Source: Hydrogenophaga taeniospiralis
GTDB lineage: Bacteria > Pseudomonadota > Gammaproteobacteria > Burkholderiales > Burkholderiaceae_C
NCBI RefSeq assembly: GCF_020510445.1
Contig: NZ_JAHBAG010000001.1
Span: 5,211,672 to 5,275,671, forward strand
Direction: 5' to 3'
DNA length: 64,000 nucleotides
Positions 53,202 to 61,244 of the stretch are shown piece after piece (within the stretch, counting starts at the first letter, position 1; every line of letters begins with the position of its first letter). The notes under the pieces were generated by a model, which saw only the letters and a program-made list of their open reading frames with translations, did not search any database and was not told the DNA's origin. Position numbers and translations under genes: made by a program.

Positions 53202-54002
53202 ATGCCCAGCCCCGCCCCCACCGAACAACCCACCGCTCCCCGCACCGTGCTGATCACCGGCGCGGGCCGACGCCTGGGCCGCGAGATCGCGCTCACGCTG
53301 GCGCGCGGTGGCTGGAACGTGGCGGTGCACCACCGGCTGTCGGTGGACGAAGCGCGGCAGACCGCCGCCGACTGCGACGCGCTCAGCGGCCGCGCCGGCA
53401 GCGCCCAGCCCGTGCATGCCGACCTCGGCGACGAGGCCAGCGTGCGTGCTCTGCTGCCGGCCGTGGTGGCGCGTTTCGGCCGGGTGGACGCGGTGGTGAA
53501 CAACGCCTCGCTGTTCGAACACGACAGCGCGCAGACCTTCGGTTTCGCCGCCATGGACCAACACCTGCGCACCAACACCGGCGCGGCCGTGCTGCTGGCG
53601 CAGGCGCTGCATGCGCACCTGCTGGCCACGGGCGACACACGCGAGGGCGCGGTGGTCAACCTGCTGGACCAGAAGCTCTGGAACCAGAACCCCGACTTCT
53701 TCAGCTACACGCTCTCCAAGGCCGCGCTCGAAGCCGCCACCACCATGCTGGCCCTGGCGCTGGCGCCGCGCGTGCGGGTGGTCGGCGTGGCGCCAGGGCT
53801 CACGCTCACCAGCCACCTGCTGAGCGAGGAGAAGTTCGCCGAACTGCACCGCCAGTCACCGCTGGGCCGTTCGTCCACCCCGCAGGACGTGGCCACCACC
53901 GTGGCCTTTGCCCTCGACAACCGGTCCATCACCGGCACCACGCTGCTGGTCGACGGAGGCCAGCACCTGATGCGCTTCGAGCGCGATTTTTCGCTGATGT
54001 GA
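53202..54002 (+). CDS. SDR family oxidoreductase, pteridine reductase/FolM-like
   Basis: The 266-residue short-chain dehydrogenase has the cofactor motif TGAGRRLGREIAL; the TGxxRRxG arginines favour NADPH. It also has NNASLFEHDS and the catalytic Tyr-Lys in YTLSKAALE. The segment VVNLLDQKLWNQNPDFFSYTLSK (read in parts) and the adjacent folB gene point to a dihydropteridine or dihydromonapterin reductase. It would act on reduced pterins or dihydrofolate in the cytoplasm. The assignment below SDR level is inference. Confidence 0.85.
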   Translation: MPSPAPTEQPTAPRTVLITGAGRRLGREIALTLARGGWNVAVHHRLSVDEARQTAADCDALSGRAGSAQPVHADLGDEASVRALLPAVVARFGRVDAVVNNASLFEHDSAQTFGFAAMDQHLRTNTGAAVLLAQALHAHLLATGDTREGAVVNLLDQKLWNQNPDFFSYTLSKAALEAATTMLALALAPRVRVVGVAPGLTLTSHLLSEEKFAELHRQSPLGRSSTPQDVATTVAFALDNRSITGTTLLVDGGQHLMRFERDFSLM

Positions 54003-54029
54003 CGTGACCGGCCACAGGCCCCATCCAAG

Positions 54030-54413
54030 ATGAACACACCCCTTTCGACCCAAGCCGGCACCCAGATCCTCGCCCTCACCGGCCTGCGTTTCGATGCCAA
54101 TCTGGGCATCCTGGACCACGAGAAGACGGCGCCGCAGCCGATCCAGGTGGACGCCGAGCTCAACCAGGGCAACCAGCCGCTGCTGCCGCACGACGACGAC
54201 ATCGGCCATGTGCTCGACTACCGCAAGGTGCGTCAGATCATCATCGACGAGTGCACCGCCGAACACGTGAACCTGCTGGAGAGCCTGATCGGCAAACTCA
54301 CGCGCCGGCTCATGCTGCTGCCGGGCGTGATCGGCGTGCGCGTGAAGATCGCGAAGCTGGAAATCTTTGACGACTGCGAGGTCGCGATCCGCATGGAGAG
54401 CGGGCAGTGGTGA
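54030..54413 (+). CDS. folB: Dihydroneopterin aldolase family protein
   Basis: The 127-residue FolB-type protein makes 6-hydroxymethyl-dihydropterin in folate synthesis. Marks are LALTGLRFDANLGILDHEK at the start, DIGHVLDYRKVRQII and HVNLLESLIGKLTRRLM, then VRVKIAKLEIFDDCEVAIRM (read in parts). It lies 27 bases after the SDR gene, so a two-gene pterin operon is likely. A dihydromonapterin/dihydroneopterin epimerase (FolX) role is a possible alternative. Confidence 0.88.
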   Translation: MNTPLSTQAGTQILALTGLRFDANLGILDHEKTAPQPIQVDAELNQGNQPLLPHDDDIGHVLDYRKVRQIIIDECTAEHVNLLESLIGKLTRRLMLLPGVIGVRVKIAKLEIFDDCEVAIRMESGQW

Positions 54414-54430
54414 ACGGGTAGCCGACCCGG

Positions 54431-55186
54431 CTACGTGGTCGTCTGCACGTGCAGCCGGCTGGATTTGCAGCGGTGCAAGGCGTTGTAGTACTCCAGACGC
54501 CGGCCGTTGGCACCGTAGGCGATCGACTCGATGCGCAGCAGCGGCTCGGGCTGCCGCAGTTGCAGCAGTTCGCAGGTCTCGGCGTCCGGCAGCACCGCAT
54601 CGATCCAGCGCTCGGCGCGCACCAGGCGCACGCCGTACTGGCGGCGCAACACGTCGTAGAGCGAGCGGTCGTCCAGGCGCATGCGGTGCAACCCGGGAGC
54701 CAGGTCGGCCGGCACCACGGTGTCCACCAGCAGGCGCAGCTCGCCATCCACGCTGCGCAGCCGCTTCAAGGCCACCACCTGGGTGTCGTCGGTCAGCCCC
54801 AGGGCCTGGATCTCCTGCGGGGTCGGCGCGCGCAGTTGCTGGGCCAGCACCTGGGTGCGCACGGAGCGCCCCTTGCGCTCCATCTCGTCGGAGAAACCGA
54901 GCACGGTCGAGACAAAGTCCTCATCGCGCTCGCGCGCCGCGACAAAGGCGCCACGGCCCTTGATCTTGTAGATCAGGTTGTTGCGCACCAGATCGGCCAG
55001 GGCCTCGCGCACCACGATGCGCGAGATGCCGAACTGCTCGCCCAGCTCCGCTTCAGAGGGCAGCTTGGCGCCAATGGGCAACACGCCTTGCAGGATCTGC
55101 AGGCGCAGCGCATCGCGGAACTGTGCCCACAGGGGCGATTCCGAGTTGCGGTCGAGCAGGTGGGGGGTGTCGTTCGGAGCGTTCAC
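54431..55186 (-). CDS. GntR family regulator, HutC/UTRA subfamily, of the carbohydrate operons
   Basis: The 251-residue regulator has a GntR winged helix (LRLQILQGVLPIGAKLPSEAELGEQFGISRIVVREALADLVRNNLI, residues about 28-72, read in parts) and a C-terminal UTRA effector domain. The UTRA domain includes VVALKRLRSVDGELRLLVDTVVP and LLRIESIAYGANGRRLEYYNALHR. GTG 55186 starts two bases after the stop of the GlpD-like gene, so it is co-transcribed. It is the obvious repressor for the TGT-N4-ACA sites at 58505-58615. The effector is probably a phosphorylated intermediate of the pathway. Confidence 0.88.
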   Translation of the reverse strand: MNAPNDTPHLLDRNSESPLWAQFRDALRLQILQGVLPIGAKLPSEAELGEQFGISRIVVREALADLVRNNLIYKIKGRGAFVAARERDEDFVSTVLGFSDEMERKGRSVRTQVLAQQLRAPTPQEIQALGLTDDTQVVALKRLRSVDGELRLLVDTVVPADLAPGLHRMRLDDRSLYDVLRRQYGVRLVRAERWIDAVLPDAETCELLQLRQPEPLLRIESIAYGANGRRLEYYNALHRCKSSRLHVQTTT

Positions 55187-55187
55187 G

Positions 55188-56969
55188 TCAGGACGGGCTC
55201 AGGGCCGGTTGGATGGTCAAGGGGGCAAGGACAGCCGGCGCGGCATCGGCCTCGGGTGTTGCGGGGGCCAGGCGCACGCCGTGGCGCTCGCGCAGGGCGG
55301 TGGCGCAATTGTGCAGTTCCCGGTGTTCGCGCCCGGCATCCCAGCCCAGCGCCTGGGCCGCAACGCCGGCCACCTCGGCCAGCGCGGCGTCCGTGACCCG
55401 CCCGCGAATGGCCAGCAGCGTGCGGCGGATGATGAGGTCGTCCAGGTGGATCACGCCGGTTTCGTTGCACAGGTAGGCCAGCTCCGACGCCGAATAATCG
55501 GGCGCATGCGCCAGCGGCACGTCGCCCGCCAACTTGAAGCCCTGCGCCATGCGCAAGGCGTGGGAGCCGTAGCGGCCCAGCAGCGCCTGGGCCCGCGCGG
55601 GCGAAAGGCCCGAATCCCGGGTGATGCGGTCGATGAACCGCTGCGTCGCCTGCGCGCCCTGCGGCATGTCCGCCCCGCCGCCAATGGGCAACTGCCGGGT
55701 CGAGGCCCTGCGCTCCCGGCCCAGCAGGCGCAGCACCTCGTCGGTGGCCTCTTCGGCCAAAGCCCGAAAGGTGGTCCATTTGCCGCCCACCAGCCCCACA
55801 ACCGGGATGTCGCGCGTGGCGGTAGGCTGGTCAACAACGACCGAATGGTCGCGCGAGATCTGGCCCGGCTTGTCGGCGTCCGAGCGCGCCAGCGGCCGCA
55901 CGCCCACATAGGTGTAGACCACGTCGCGGTGGTCGAAGGCCAGGTTGGGGAAGACCTCGCCCAGAACCTCCAGCAGGTAGTCCACCTCGGCCGGCTCGGT
56001 GGCGATCTGGTCGGGGTCGTCCACCGGGATGTCGGTGGAGCCCACCAGCACCCGGTCCAGAAACGGGTAGACGATGCACACACGCCCGTCCACCGCCTCG
56101 AAATACGCCATGCGCCCTTCCAGCGCGTCGCGCAGCGCGGGGTGGTTGAGCACCAGGTGCGAGCCCTTGGTGCCCATCACACGCGGCACCACGCCACCGA
56201 GCAGGGCCGTGCTGCGGTCCAGCCAGGCGCCGCTGGCGTTGACCACGGCATCGGCCGTCACGCTGACCACCTCGCCGGTGATCTCGTCGCGCAGCGTGAG
56301 GGTCTTGCCCACGCAACCCATCACGCGGCAATGGTTGGTGGCCACCGAGCGGGGCTCGTCGCGGCAGGCGTCGCGGATCAGCTCCAGCACCAGCCATTCG
56401 GGGTGGCTGATCCAGGCGTCGAAGAAGGTCGCGGTCCAGCGCACCGCCGGGCGGAACAGCTGGCGGTCGGCCGGCTGCACGCGGCCGATGCGGTGGTTGG
56501 GCATCACGCGCTGGCGCCGGCCCAGCAGGTCGTACAGGCGCAGCCCCGCCGCCACGGCCAGCAGGCCCCGCGTGCGCTGGGGCGGCGTGCGGCCGAAGAA
56601 CTTGAGGGCACTGCTCATCAGGCCGCCGAAGAAGCTGGAGAGCGGCACCACGGTCTTCAAAGGCTGCACCAGGTGCGATGCGTTGCGCAGCAACAGGTTG
56701 CGCTCGCGCGTGGCCTCGGCCACCAGCGAGAAGCTGCCGCTTTCCAGGTAGCGCAGGCCGCCGTGGATCATGCGCGAGGGCGCGCTGCTGGCACCGGCGC
56801 TGAAATCGCCCTTGTCGACGATGAGGCAGTCCACCCCCTGCAGCGAGAGGTCGCGGAACACGCCCACGCCGTTGATGCCGGCGCCCACGATCACGGTGGA
56901 GAAATGGCGGCCGGCCACGGCGGCCGGGCGCACGAAAGGCGATGGCGTCGATGGTGAAGGGCTGCTCAT
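55188..56969 (-). CDS. GlpD-like FAD-dependent dehydrogenase, internal start within the kinase fusion frame
   Basis: From ATG 56969 this is a 593-residue protein of normal GlpD/EryB size. It has the N-terminal FAD motif TVIVGAGINGVGVFRDLSLQG and KGDFSAGASSAPSRMIHGGLRYLESGSFSLV (read in parts), GTKGSHLVLNHP, the VGSTDIPVDDPDQI segment, and a C-terminal GlpO-like helical domain. It would oxidise a phosphorylated polyol and pass electrons to quinones. GGAGGT lies about eight bases before the ATG, so independent initiation is likely even though the kinase frame reads through it. The gntR gene follows at once. Confidence 0.8.
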   Translation of the reverse strand: MSSPSPSTPSPFVRPAAVAGRHFSTVIVGAGINGVGVFRDLSLQGVDCLIVDKGDFSAGASSAPSRMIHGGLRYLESGSFSLVAEATRERNLLLRNASHLVQPLKTVVPLSSFFGGLMSSALKFFGRTPPQRTRGLLAVAAGLRLYDLLGRRQRVMPNHRIGRVQPADRQLFRPAVRWTATFFDAWISHPEWLVLELIRDACRDEPRSVATNHCRVMGCVGKTLTLRDEITGEVVSVTADAVVNASGAWLDRSTALLGGVVPRVMGTKGSHLVLNHPALRDALEGRMAYFEAVDGRVCIVYPFLDRVLVGSTDIPVDDPDQIATEPAEVDYLLEVLGEVFPNLAFDHRDVVYTYVGVRPLARSDADKPGQISRDHSVVVDQPTATRDIPVVGLVGGKWTTFRALAEEATDEVLRLLGRERRASTRQLPIGGGADMPQGAQATQRFIDRITRDSGLSPARAQALLGRYGSHALRMAQGFKLAGDVPLAHAPDYSASELAYLCNETGVIHLDDLIIRRTLLAIRGRVTDAALAEVAGVAAQALGWDAGREHRELHNCATALRERHGVRLAPATPEADAAPAVLAPLTIQPALSPS

Positions 56970-58505
56970 GGCGACACCTCCGCGCTTTGCGCAGGCGCGC
57001 ACAGGGCCTGGGGCGGCCGGGGGGTGGTGCTCTGCGGGCTGCCCGCCAGATGGCCAAACACAGGGGGACATGGTGGCGATCAATTCGTTGAAGGTGGCGT
57101 TGAAGTCCGCGTGGGCCCGCGCCTGGGCGGCATCGGGTTCGACCGTGTCGCACGGTGCGCGCAAAGGGTGGGTATCAATGCCCTGCGACATCGCGGCGTA
57201 GATCGCCGCGCCGCGCGCACCGGTCTCGTCGTCGGCGCAGCGCTCGACCGGTCGGCCCAGCAGGCCGGCCAGCAGGCGCACCAGGCGCGCGTCGCTGGCG
57301 CCGCCGCCGAGCACGGTGTTTGCCGAAACCGGCAAGCCCGCCGTGGCGAGGCGGGCCGTGTGCCGCGCGTGCAATGCCGCCACCGCATCGACCACGGCAC
57401 GCGCCATGTCGCCGCGTGTGTGGTGGCTTTTGAGGCCGACGAAACCCGCCGTCACGCCCGCGCCACCGTTCACGAAGGGCAGGAAGCGCAAGCCCCCGGC
57501 CCCGAACGGCACCGACATCGCCAGGTCCACCACCGCGCGCGCATCGGGCAGGCCGAGCACGCCCGCCAGCCAGGCGATGTTGGCCATCGACGAGGGGCTG
57601 TTCTCCATGTACAGGCGCTGGTCGCGCGGGCCGAAATGGACCACGGCCGCCACGTCGGGCCGGGGCGCCATCACCGGGCCGATGACGGCGTTCACACACC
57701 AGGTGCCCAGCACCGACACCGCGCGGCCGCGCTCCTGGGCGCGCAGGGCGGTCATGGAGGCCAGCAGGTCGATGGCGCCCATGGCCACGGGAATGCCCGC
57801 TGGCAGACCGTGCGCCTCGGCGGCCGAGGGTTGCAGGGTGCCGAAGGCCTGACCACTGGGCACCAGCGGCCCGAAGGCCTGCGGCGAGAGGTCCGCGATG
57901 CCCGAGGCGGCAAAGGCCAAGGGCGACCAGGTGCCGGTGGCCACAGAGATCAGGCCCGCCGTGCTGGCGTCGCTGGCGTCGGTGGCGATCTCGCCGGTGA
58001 GCAGGAAGCCCACGTAGTCCTTGGCGAACATCAGGCGATGCAGGGCGCCGCTGCGCACCGCGTCAGCGCCGAGCAGTTCGGCCGCGATCACGGTGGGCTG
58101 GCCCGGCCAGGGCTGACAGCCGACCTCGGCCTGCAGCTGCGGGCCGCATTGGCGCGCCAGGGCCAGCGCCCGCGCATCGGCGCGCTGGTCGGTCGATGCC
58201 ACGGCCCGCCCGCCCACGAGTTCATGGCGCGCGTCGAGCGCATAGAGCCCGGCGCCGTGCCCGGTGCAGCCGATGGCGCGCACCTCGCCCACGCGCGGGC
58301 CGAGCTGGTGCGCCACGTCGCGCAGCACCTGCGACAGGGCCGCGCGGATGGCCGGCGCCCCCAACTCACAGCCGCCACCGGGCAGCCGGTCGTGGGGCAG
58401 GGGCATGCGCGACAGGGCGAGGGTGCGGCCGCTCGTGGCCTCCAGGGCCAGGGCCTTCAGGCTGCTGGAGCCCAGGTCGATTCCGATGAGTATGTTGGTC
58501 TTCAT
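55188..58505 (-). CDS. FGGY carbohydrate kinase fused in frame to GlpD-like FAD-dependent polyol-phosphate dehydrogenase
   Basis: One uninterrupted frame of 1105 codons. The first about 500 residues are an FGGY kinase: IGIDLGSSSLKALALE, GCTGHGAGLYALD, FAKDYVGFLLTGEIATDASDAS and the C-terminal ATP region NTVLGGGASDARLVRLLAGLLG (read in parts). The remainder is a glycerol-3-phosphate-dehydrogenase-like flavoprotein. No stop codon separates them, yet a second ATG at 56969 has a strong GGAGGT before it. This kinase plus FAD-dehydrogenase pairing recalls EryA and EryB of erythritol catabolism, so a polyol or similar sugar is likely. Either a bifunctional protein or two products could be made. ATG 58505 is used; 58526 is an alternative. 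Confidence 0.75.
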   Translation of the reverse strand: MKTNILIGIDLGSSSLKALALEATSGRTLALSRMPLPHDRLPGGGCELGAPAIRAALSQVLRDVAHQLGPRVGEVRAIGCTGHGAGLYALDARHELVGGRAVASTDQRADARALALARQCGPQLQAEVGCQPWPGQPTVIAAELLGADAVRSGALHRLMFAKDYVGFLLTGEIATDASDASTAGLISVATGTWSPLAFAASGIADLSPQAFGPLVPSGQAFGTLQPSAAEAHGLPAGIPVAMGAIDLLASMTALRAQERGRAVSVLGTWCVNAVIGPVMAPRPDVAAVVHFGPRDQRLYMENSPSSMANIAWLAGVLGLPDARAVVDLAMSVPFGAGGLRFLPFVNGGAGVTAGFVGLKSHHTRGDMARAVVDAVAALHARHTARLATAGLPVSANTVLGGGASDARLVRLLAGLLGRPVERCADDETGARGAAIYAAMSQGIDTHPLRAPCDTVEPDAAQARAHADFNATFNELIATMSPCVWPSGGQPAEHHPPAAPGPVRACAKRGGVAMSSPSPSTPSPFVRPAAVAGRHFSTVIVGAGINGVGVFRDLSLQGVDCLIVDKGDFSAGASSAPSRMIHGGLRYLESGSFSLVAEATRERNLLLRNASHLVQPLKTVVPLSSFFGGLMSSALKFFGRTPPQRTRGLLAVAAGLRLYDLLGRRQRVMPNHRIGRVQPADRQLFRPAVRWTATFFDAWISHPEWLVLELIRDACRDEPRSVATNHCRVMGCVGKTLTLRDEITGEVVSVTADAVVNASGAWLDRSTALLGGVVPRVMGTKGSHLVLNHPALRDALEGRMAYFEAVDGRVCIVYPFLDRVLVGSTDIPVDDPDQIATEPAEVDYLLEVLGEVFPNLAFDHRDVVYTYVGVRPLARSDADKPGQISRDHSVVVDQPTATRDIPVVGLVGGKWTTFRALAEEATDEVLRLLGRERRASTRQLPIGGGADMPQGAQATQRFIDRITRDSGLSPARAQALLGRYGSHALRMAQGFKLAGDVPLAHAPDYSASELAYLCNETGVIHLDDLIIRRTLLAIRGRVTDAALAEVAGVAAQALGWDAGREHRELHNCATALRERHGVRLAPATPEADAAPAVLAPLTIQPALSPS

Positions 58506-58615
58506 GTCATAACAGCTTCCGCTCATCCAGCGGGTTCATCCAGTAGTGTTTCCCCTAACTATCTGGCAGATTCGGCCTGAATTATAGTCCACCTGTCATA
58601 ACAACTGTCGTGACA
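58505..58615. promoter_or_regulatory. GntR operator cluster in the divergent control region
   Basis: Three sites match TGT-N4-ACA: TGTCATAACA at 58505-58514 (over the kinase start codon), the same sequence at 58594-58603, and TGTCGTGACA at 58606-58615. GntR proteins recognise GT-N4-AC-type half-site pairs. A TATAGT -10-like hexamer for the plus-strand operon lies at 58583-58588. The second and third sites would overlap its start region. Confidence 0.65.
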
Positions 58616-58686
58616 CCAAGAACCCCACCGCCGGCATCGAAAGAACGGCATCGCAAGCTCTGCCACTCAACAACGAGGAGACCCAC

Positions 58687-59724
58687 ATGAGGCGTAATTT
58701 CCTGAAGTCCGCAGCCGCCGCCGGTATCGGCCTGGCCGGCACCAGCGCGTTCGCGCAACAACCAGCCGCGGCGGGCGCCGGCCTGCGCGGCAACCCCAAC
58801 GACGTCTACGTGATGAACGTGATGGTCTCGGGCGTGGAGTACTGGTTTCCGGTCTATGAGATGATGAAGCAGCTCGGCCGCACGCTGGGCGTGAAGACGC
58901 GCTACTCCGGCACGCCCGAGTACGACGTGAACAAACAGCTGGCCTCGTTCGAGCAGGAGCTGGCGCGCAAGCCCGCCGGCATCCTGCTGCACCCCATGAA
59001 CCCCGACCCGTTCATCGAGCCCATCAACCGCGCCGCGGCGATGGGCATCCCGGTGGTCACCTTCGCGGCCGATTCGCCCAACTCCAAGCGCACCTCGTTC
59101 ATCACCTCGGACAACGACCGCGAAGGCGCGCAGGCGGCCGACGCCATCGCCGCATCGCTGGGTGGCAAGGGCGAATACGCCGTGCTGGAAAACCCCGGCC
59201 AGGACAACCACGACCGTAGGATCGCCGCCTTCATCAACCGCATGAAGGCCAAGCACCCCGGCATGAAGCTGGTGGGCCGCGCCGCCAGCAACCAGGACCC
59301 GAACAAGGCCTACCAGGCGGTGCAGAGCCTGGCCCAGGCCAACCCCAACCTTGGCGCCCTGTTCATGCCCGAGGCCAACTCGGCGCTGGGCGCGGCGCAG
59401 GCCAAGGTGGAGACCAAGAAGAACATCAAGGTGATGTGCTGCGACGTGAACGCCAAGATCCTGGACATGATCAAGTCCGGTGACGTGTTCGGCGCCATCA
59501 ACCCCAACCAGGGCATGCAGGGCTACATGGGCATGATGATGCTGTTCCTGGCGAAGAACCCCGGCCTCATCGACCCGATGAACGACGCCAAGCGCAACGG
59601 CACCAACCCCATGGCCGTGCCCTTCCTGGACAACGGTCTGGCCGTGGTCAGCAAGGCCAACGCCGACGACTTCTACTGGGACAAGTACCTCACCCGCCGC
59701 GGCACCAAGGGCATCAACGAGTGA
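58687..59724 (+). CDS. Sugar ABC transporter binding protein (RbsB-like) with Tat-type signal
   Basis: The 345-residue family-4 (periplasmic LacI-like) binding protein begins MRRNFLKSAAAAGIGLAGTS, a twin-arginine RRxFLK signal, so it may be exported folded by Tat. The mature domain contains LASFEQELARKPAGILLHPMNP, PVVTFAADSPNSKRTSFITSDN and GALFMPEANSALGAAQAK, typical of ribose/galactose/polyol binders. GGAG precedes the ATG. It is the first gene of the plus-strand arm, followed by ATPase and permease. The ligand is unknown; context suggests a polyol or small sugar. Confidence 0.9.
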   Translation: MRRNFLKSAAAAGIGLAGTSAFAQQPAAAGAGLRGNPNDVYVMNVMVSGVEYWFPVYEMMKQLGRTLGVKTRYSGTPEYDVNKQLASFEQELARKPAGILLHPMNPDPFIEPINRAAAMGIPVVTFAADSPNSKRTSFITSDNDREGAQAADAIAASLGGKGEYAVLENPGQDNHDRRIAAFINRMKAKHPGMKLVGRAASNQDPNKAYQAVQSLAQANPNLGALFMPEANSALGAAQAKVETKKNIKVMCCDVNAKILDMIKSGDVFGAINPNQGMQGYMGMMMLFLAKNPGLIDPMNDAKRNGTNPMAVPFLDNGLAVVSKANADDFYWDKYLTRRGTKGINE

Positions 59725-61244
59725 GCGCCATGGGCACTTCCTTGCTCGAGTTGCGTGGCATCGGCAAGCGCTTCGGCGCCGCGCAGGCACTCTCGGGCGT
59801 GGACTTCTCGCTGCAAGCGGGCGAGATCCACGCCCTGTGCGGCGAGAACGGCGCGGGCAAGTCCACGCTGATGAACATCATCGATGGCATCCACCAGCCG
59901 GACGCGGGCGAGATCGTGCTCAACGGCGAAGTGGTGGCCATCGATGGTCCGGCCCAGGCCATGCGCCTGGGTATCGGCCTGGTGCACCAGGAGATCGCCC
60001 TGTGCGGCGACGCCACCGTGGCCGAGAACATCTTCATGCCGGAGATCAACGCCGGCAAGCAGGCGTGGATGGACTACGCCAGCCTCAACGCACGTGCCGC
60101 GAAGGTGCTGGCGCGGCTGGGGCAGGACATCGACCCCGCCGCGCGCGTGTGCGAGCTGGGCATCTCCAGCCAGCAGCTGATCGAGATCGCCAAGGCGCTC
60201 ACGCTGGACTGCAAGGTGCTGATCCTGGACGAGCCGACGGCCGCGCTCACCGACAACGAGTCGGCCGCGCTGTTCCGGGTGCTGCACGACCTGAAAGACC
60301 AGGGCATCGGCATCATCTACATCAGCCACCGCATGGCCGAGATCTTCACGCACTGCACCCGCGTGACCGTGCTGCGCGACGGGCGCAACGTGCACTCGGG
60401 CCCGCTGGCCGAACTGAACGCCGACGACCTGGTGCGCCGCATGGTCGGGCGCGATCTGGGCAACTACTACCCGCCCAAGCAGCAGGACGCGGACCGCGGC
60501 GAACACGTTCTGGAGGTGAGCGACCTGGCCGACGGCGAACGCGTGCACGGGGTGTCCTTCACGCTGCGGCGCGGCGAGATCCTGGGCATTGCCGGGCTCA
60601 TGGGTGCCGGGCGCAGCGAGCTCGCGCAGACCCTGTGCGGCCTGCGCCCCGCCACCAGCGGCAGCGTGCGACTGCGCGGCCGGGAACTCGCCATCCGCAA
60701 CTACAGCGACGCGCTGCGCGAAGGCATCGCCTACCTGAGCGAAGACCGCAAGGCCGCGGGCGTGTACCTGGACCTGCCGATCGCGCAGAACATCGCCGCC
60801 ATGGCGCTGCAGCGCGTGAGCTCGCGCTTCGGCCTGCTGCAGCGCGCGGCCGAGCACCGGCTGGCGCAGGAGCTGGGCACTCGGCTGCGGCTCAAGTCCG
60901 ACGGCGTGCAGATCGAGGTGGCCAGCCTGTCGGGCGGCAACCAGCAGAAGGTGGCGATTGCCAAGCTGCTGGCCACGAACCCGTCGGTGCTGCTGATGGA
61001 CGAGCCCACGCGCGGCGTGGACGTGGGCGCCAAGTCGGAGATCCACCACATCCTGCGCGACCTGGCCTGCCAGGGCGTGGGCGTGGTGGTGATCTCCTCG
61101 GAGCTGCCCGAGATCATCGGGCTGTGCGACCGGGCCCTCGTGATCCGCGACGGCCGCGTCGCGGGCGAGATGCAAGGCGAAGACATGACGGAAGAGGCCC
61201 TGCTGCGGCTGGCCTCGGGACTGGAACAAGAGGAAATGGCATGA
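59721..61244 (+). CDS. Sugar ABC transporter ATP-binding protein (RbsA/MglA type, duplicated)
   Basis: This 507-residue protein has two ABC domains. The first has Walker A GENGAGKST and Walker B ILDEPTAALTDNE; the second has the degenerate P-loop GLMGAGRSEL and signature LSGGNQQK with LLMDEPTRGVDVGAK. This is the CUT2 ATPase layout. GTG 59721 overlaps the binding-protein stop; ATG 59730 is a near alternative. Its end overlaps the permease start by four bases (ATGA). Confidence 0.92.
   Translation: MSAMGTSLLELRGIGKRFGAAQALSGVDFSLQAGEIHALCGENGAGKSTLMNIIDGIHQPDAGEIVLNGEVVAIDGPAQAMRLGIGLVHQEIALCGDATVAENIFMPEINAGKQAWMDYASLNARAAKVLARLGQDIDPAARVCELGISSQQLIEIAKALTLDCKVLILDEPTAALTDNESAALFRVLHDLKDQGIGIIYISHRMAEIFTHCTRVTVLRDGRNVHSGPLAELNADDLVRRMVGRDLGNYYPPKQQDADRGEHVLEVSDLADGERVHGVSFTLRRGEILGIAGLMGAGRSELAQTLCGLRPATSGSVRLRGRELAIRNYSDALREGIAYLSEDRKAAGVYLDLPIAQNIAAMALQRVSSRFGLLQRAAEHRLAQELGTRLRLKSDGVQIEVASLSGGNQQKVAIAKLLATNPSVLLMDEPTRGVDVGAKSEIHHILRDLACQGVGVVVISSELPEIIGLCDRALVIRDGRVAGEMQGEDMTEEALLRLASGLEQEEMA

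Noticed and set aside
57024..58580. 518-codon plus-strand frame antisense to the FGGY kinase
   Set aside because: It is a shadow translation. The kinase frame has clear motifs.
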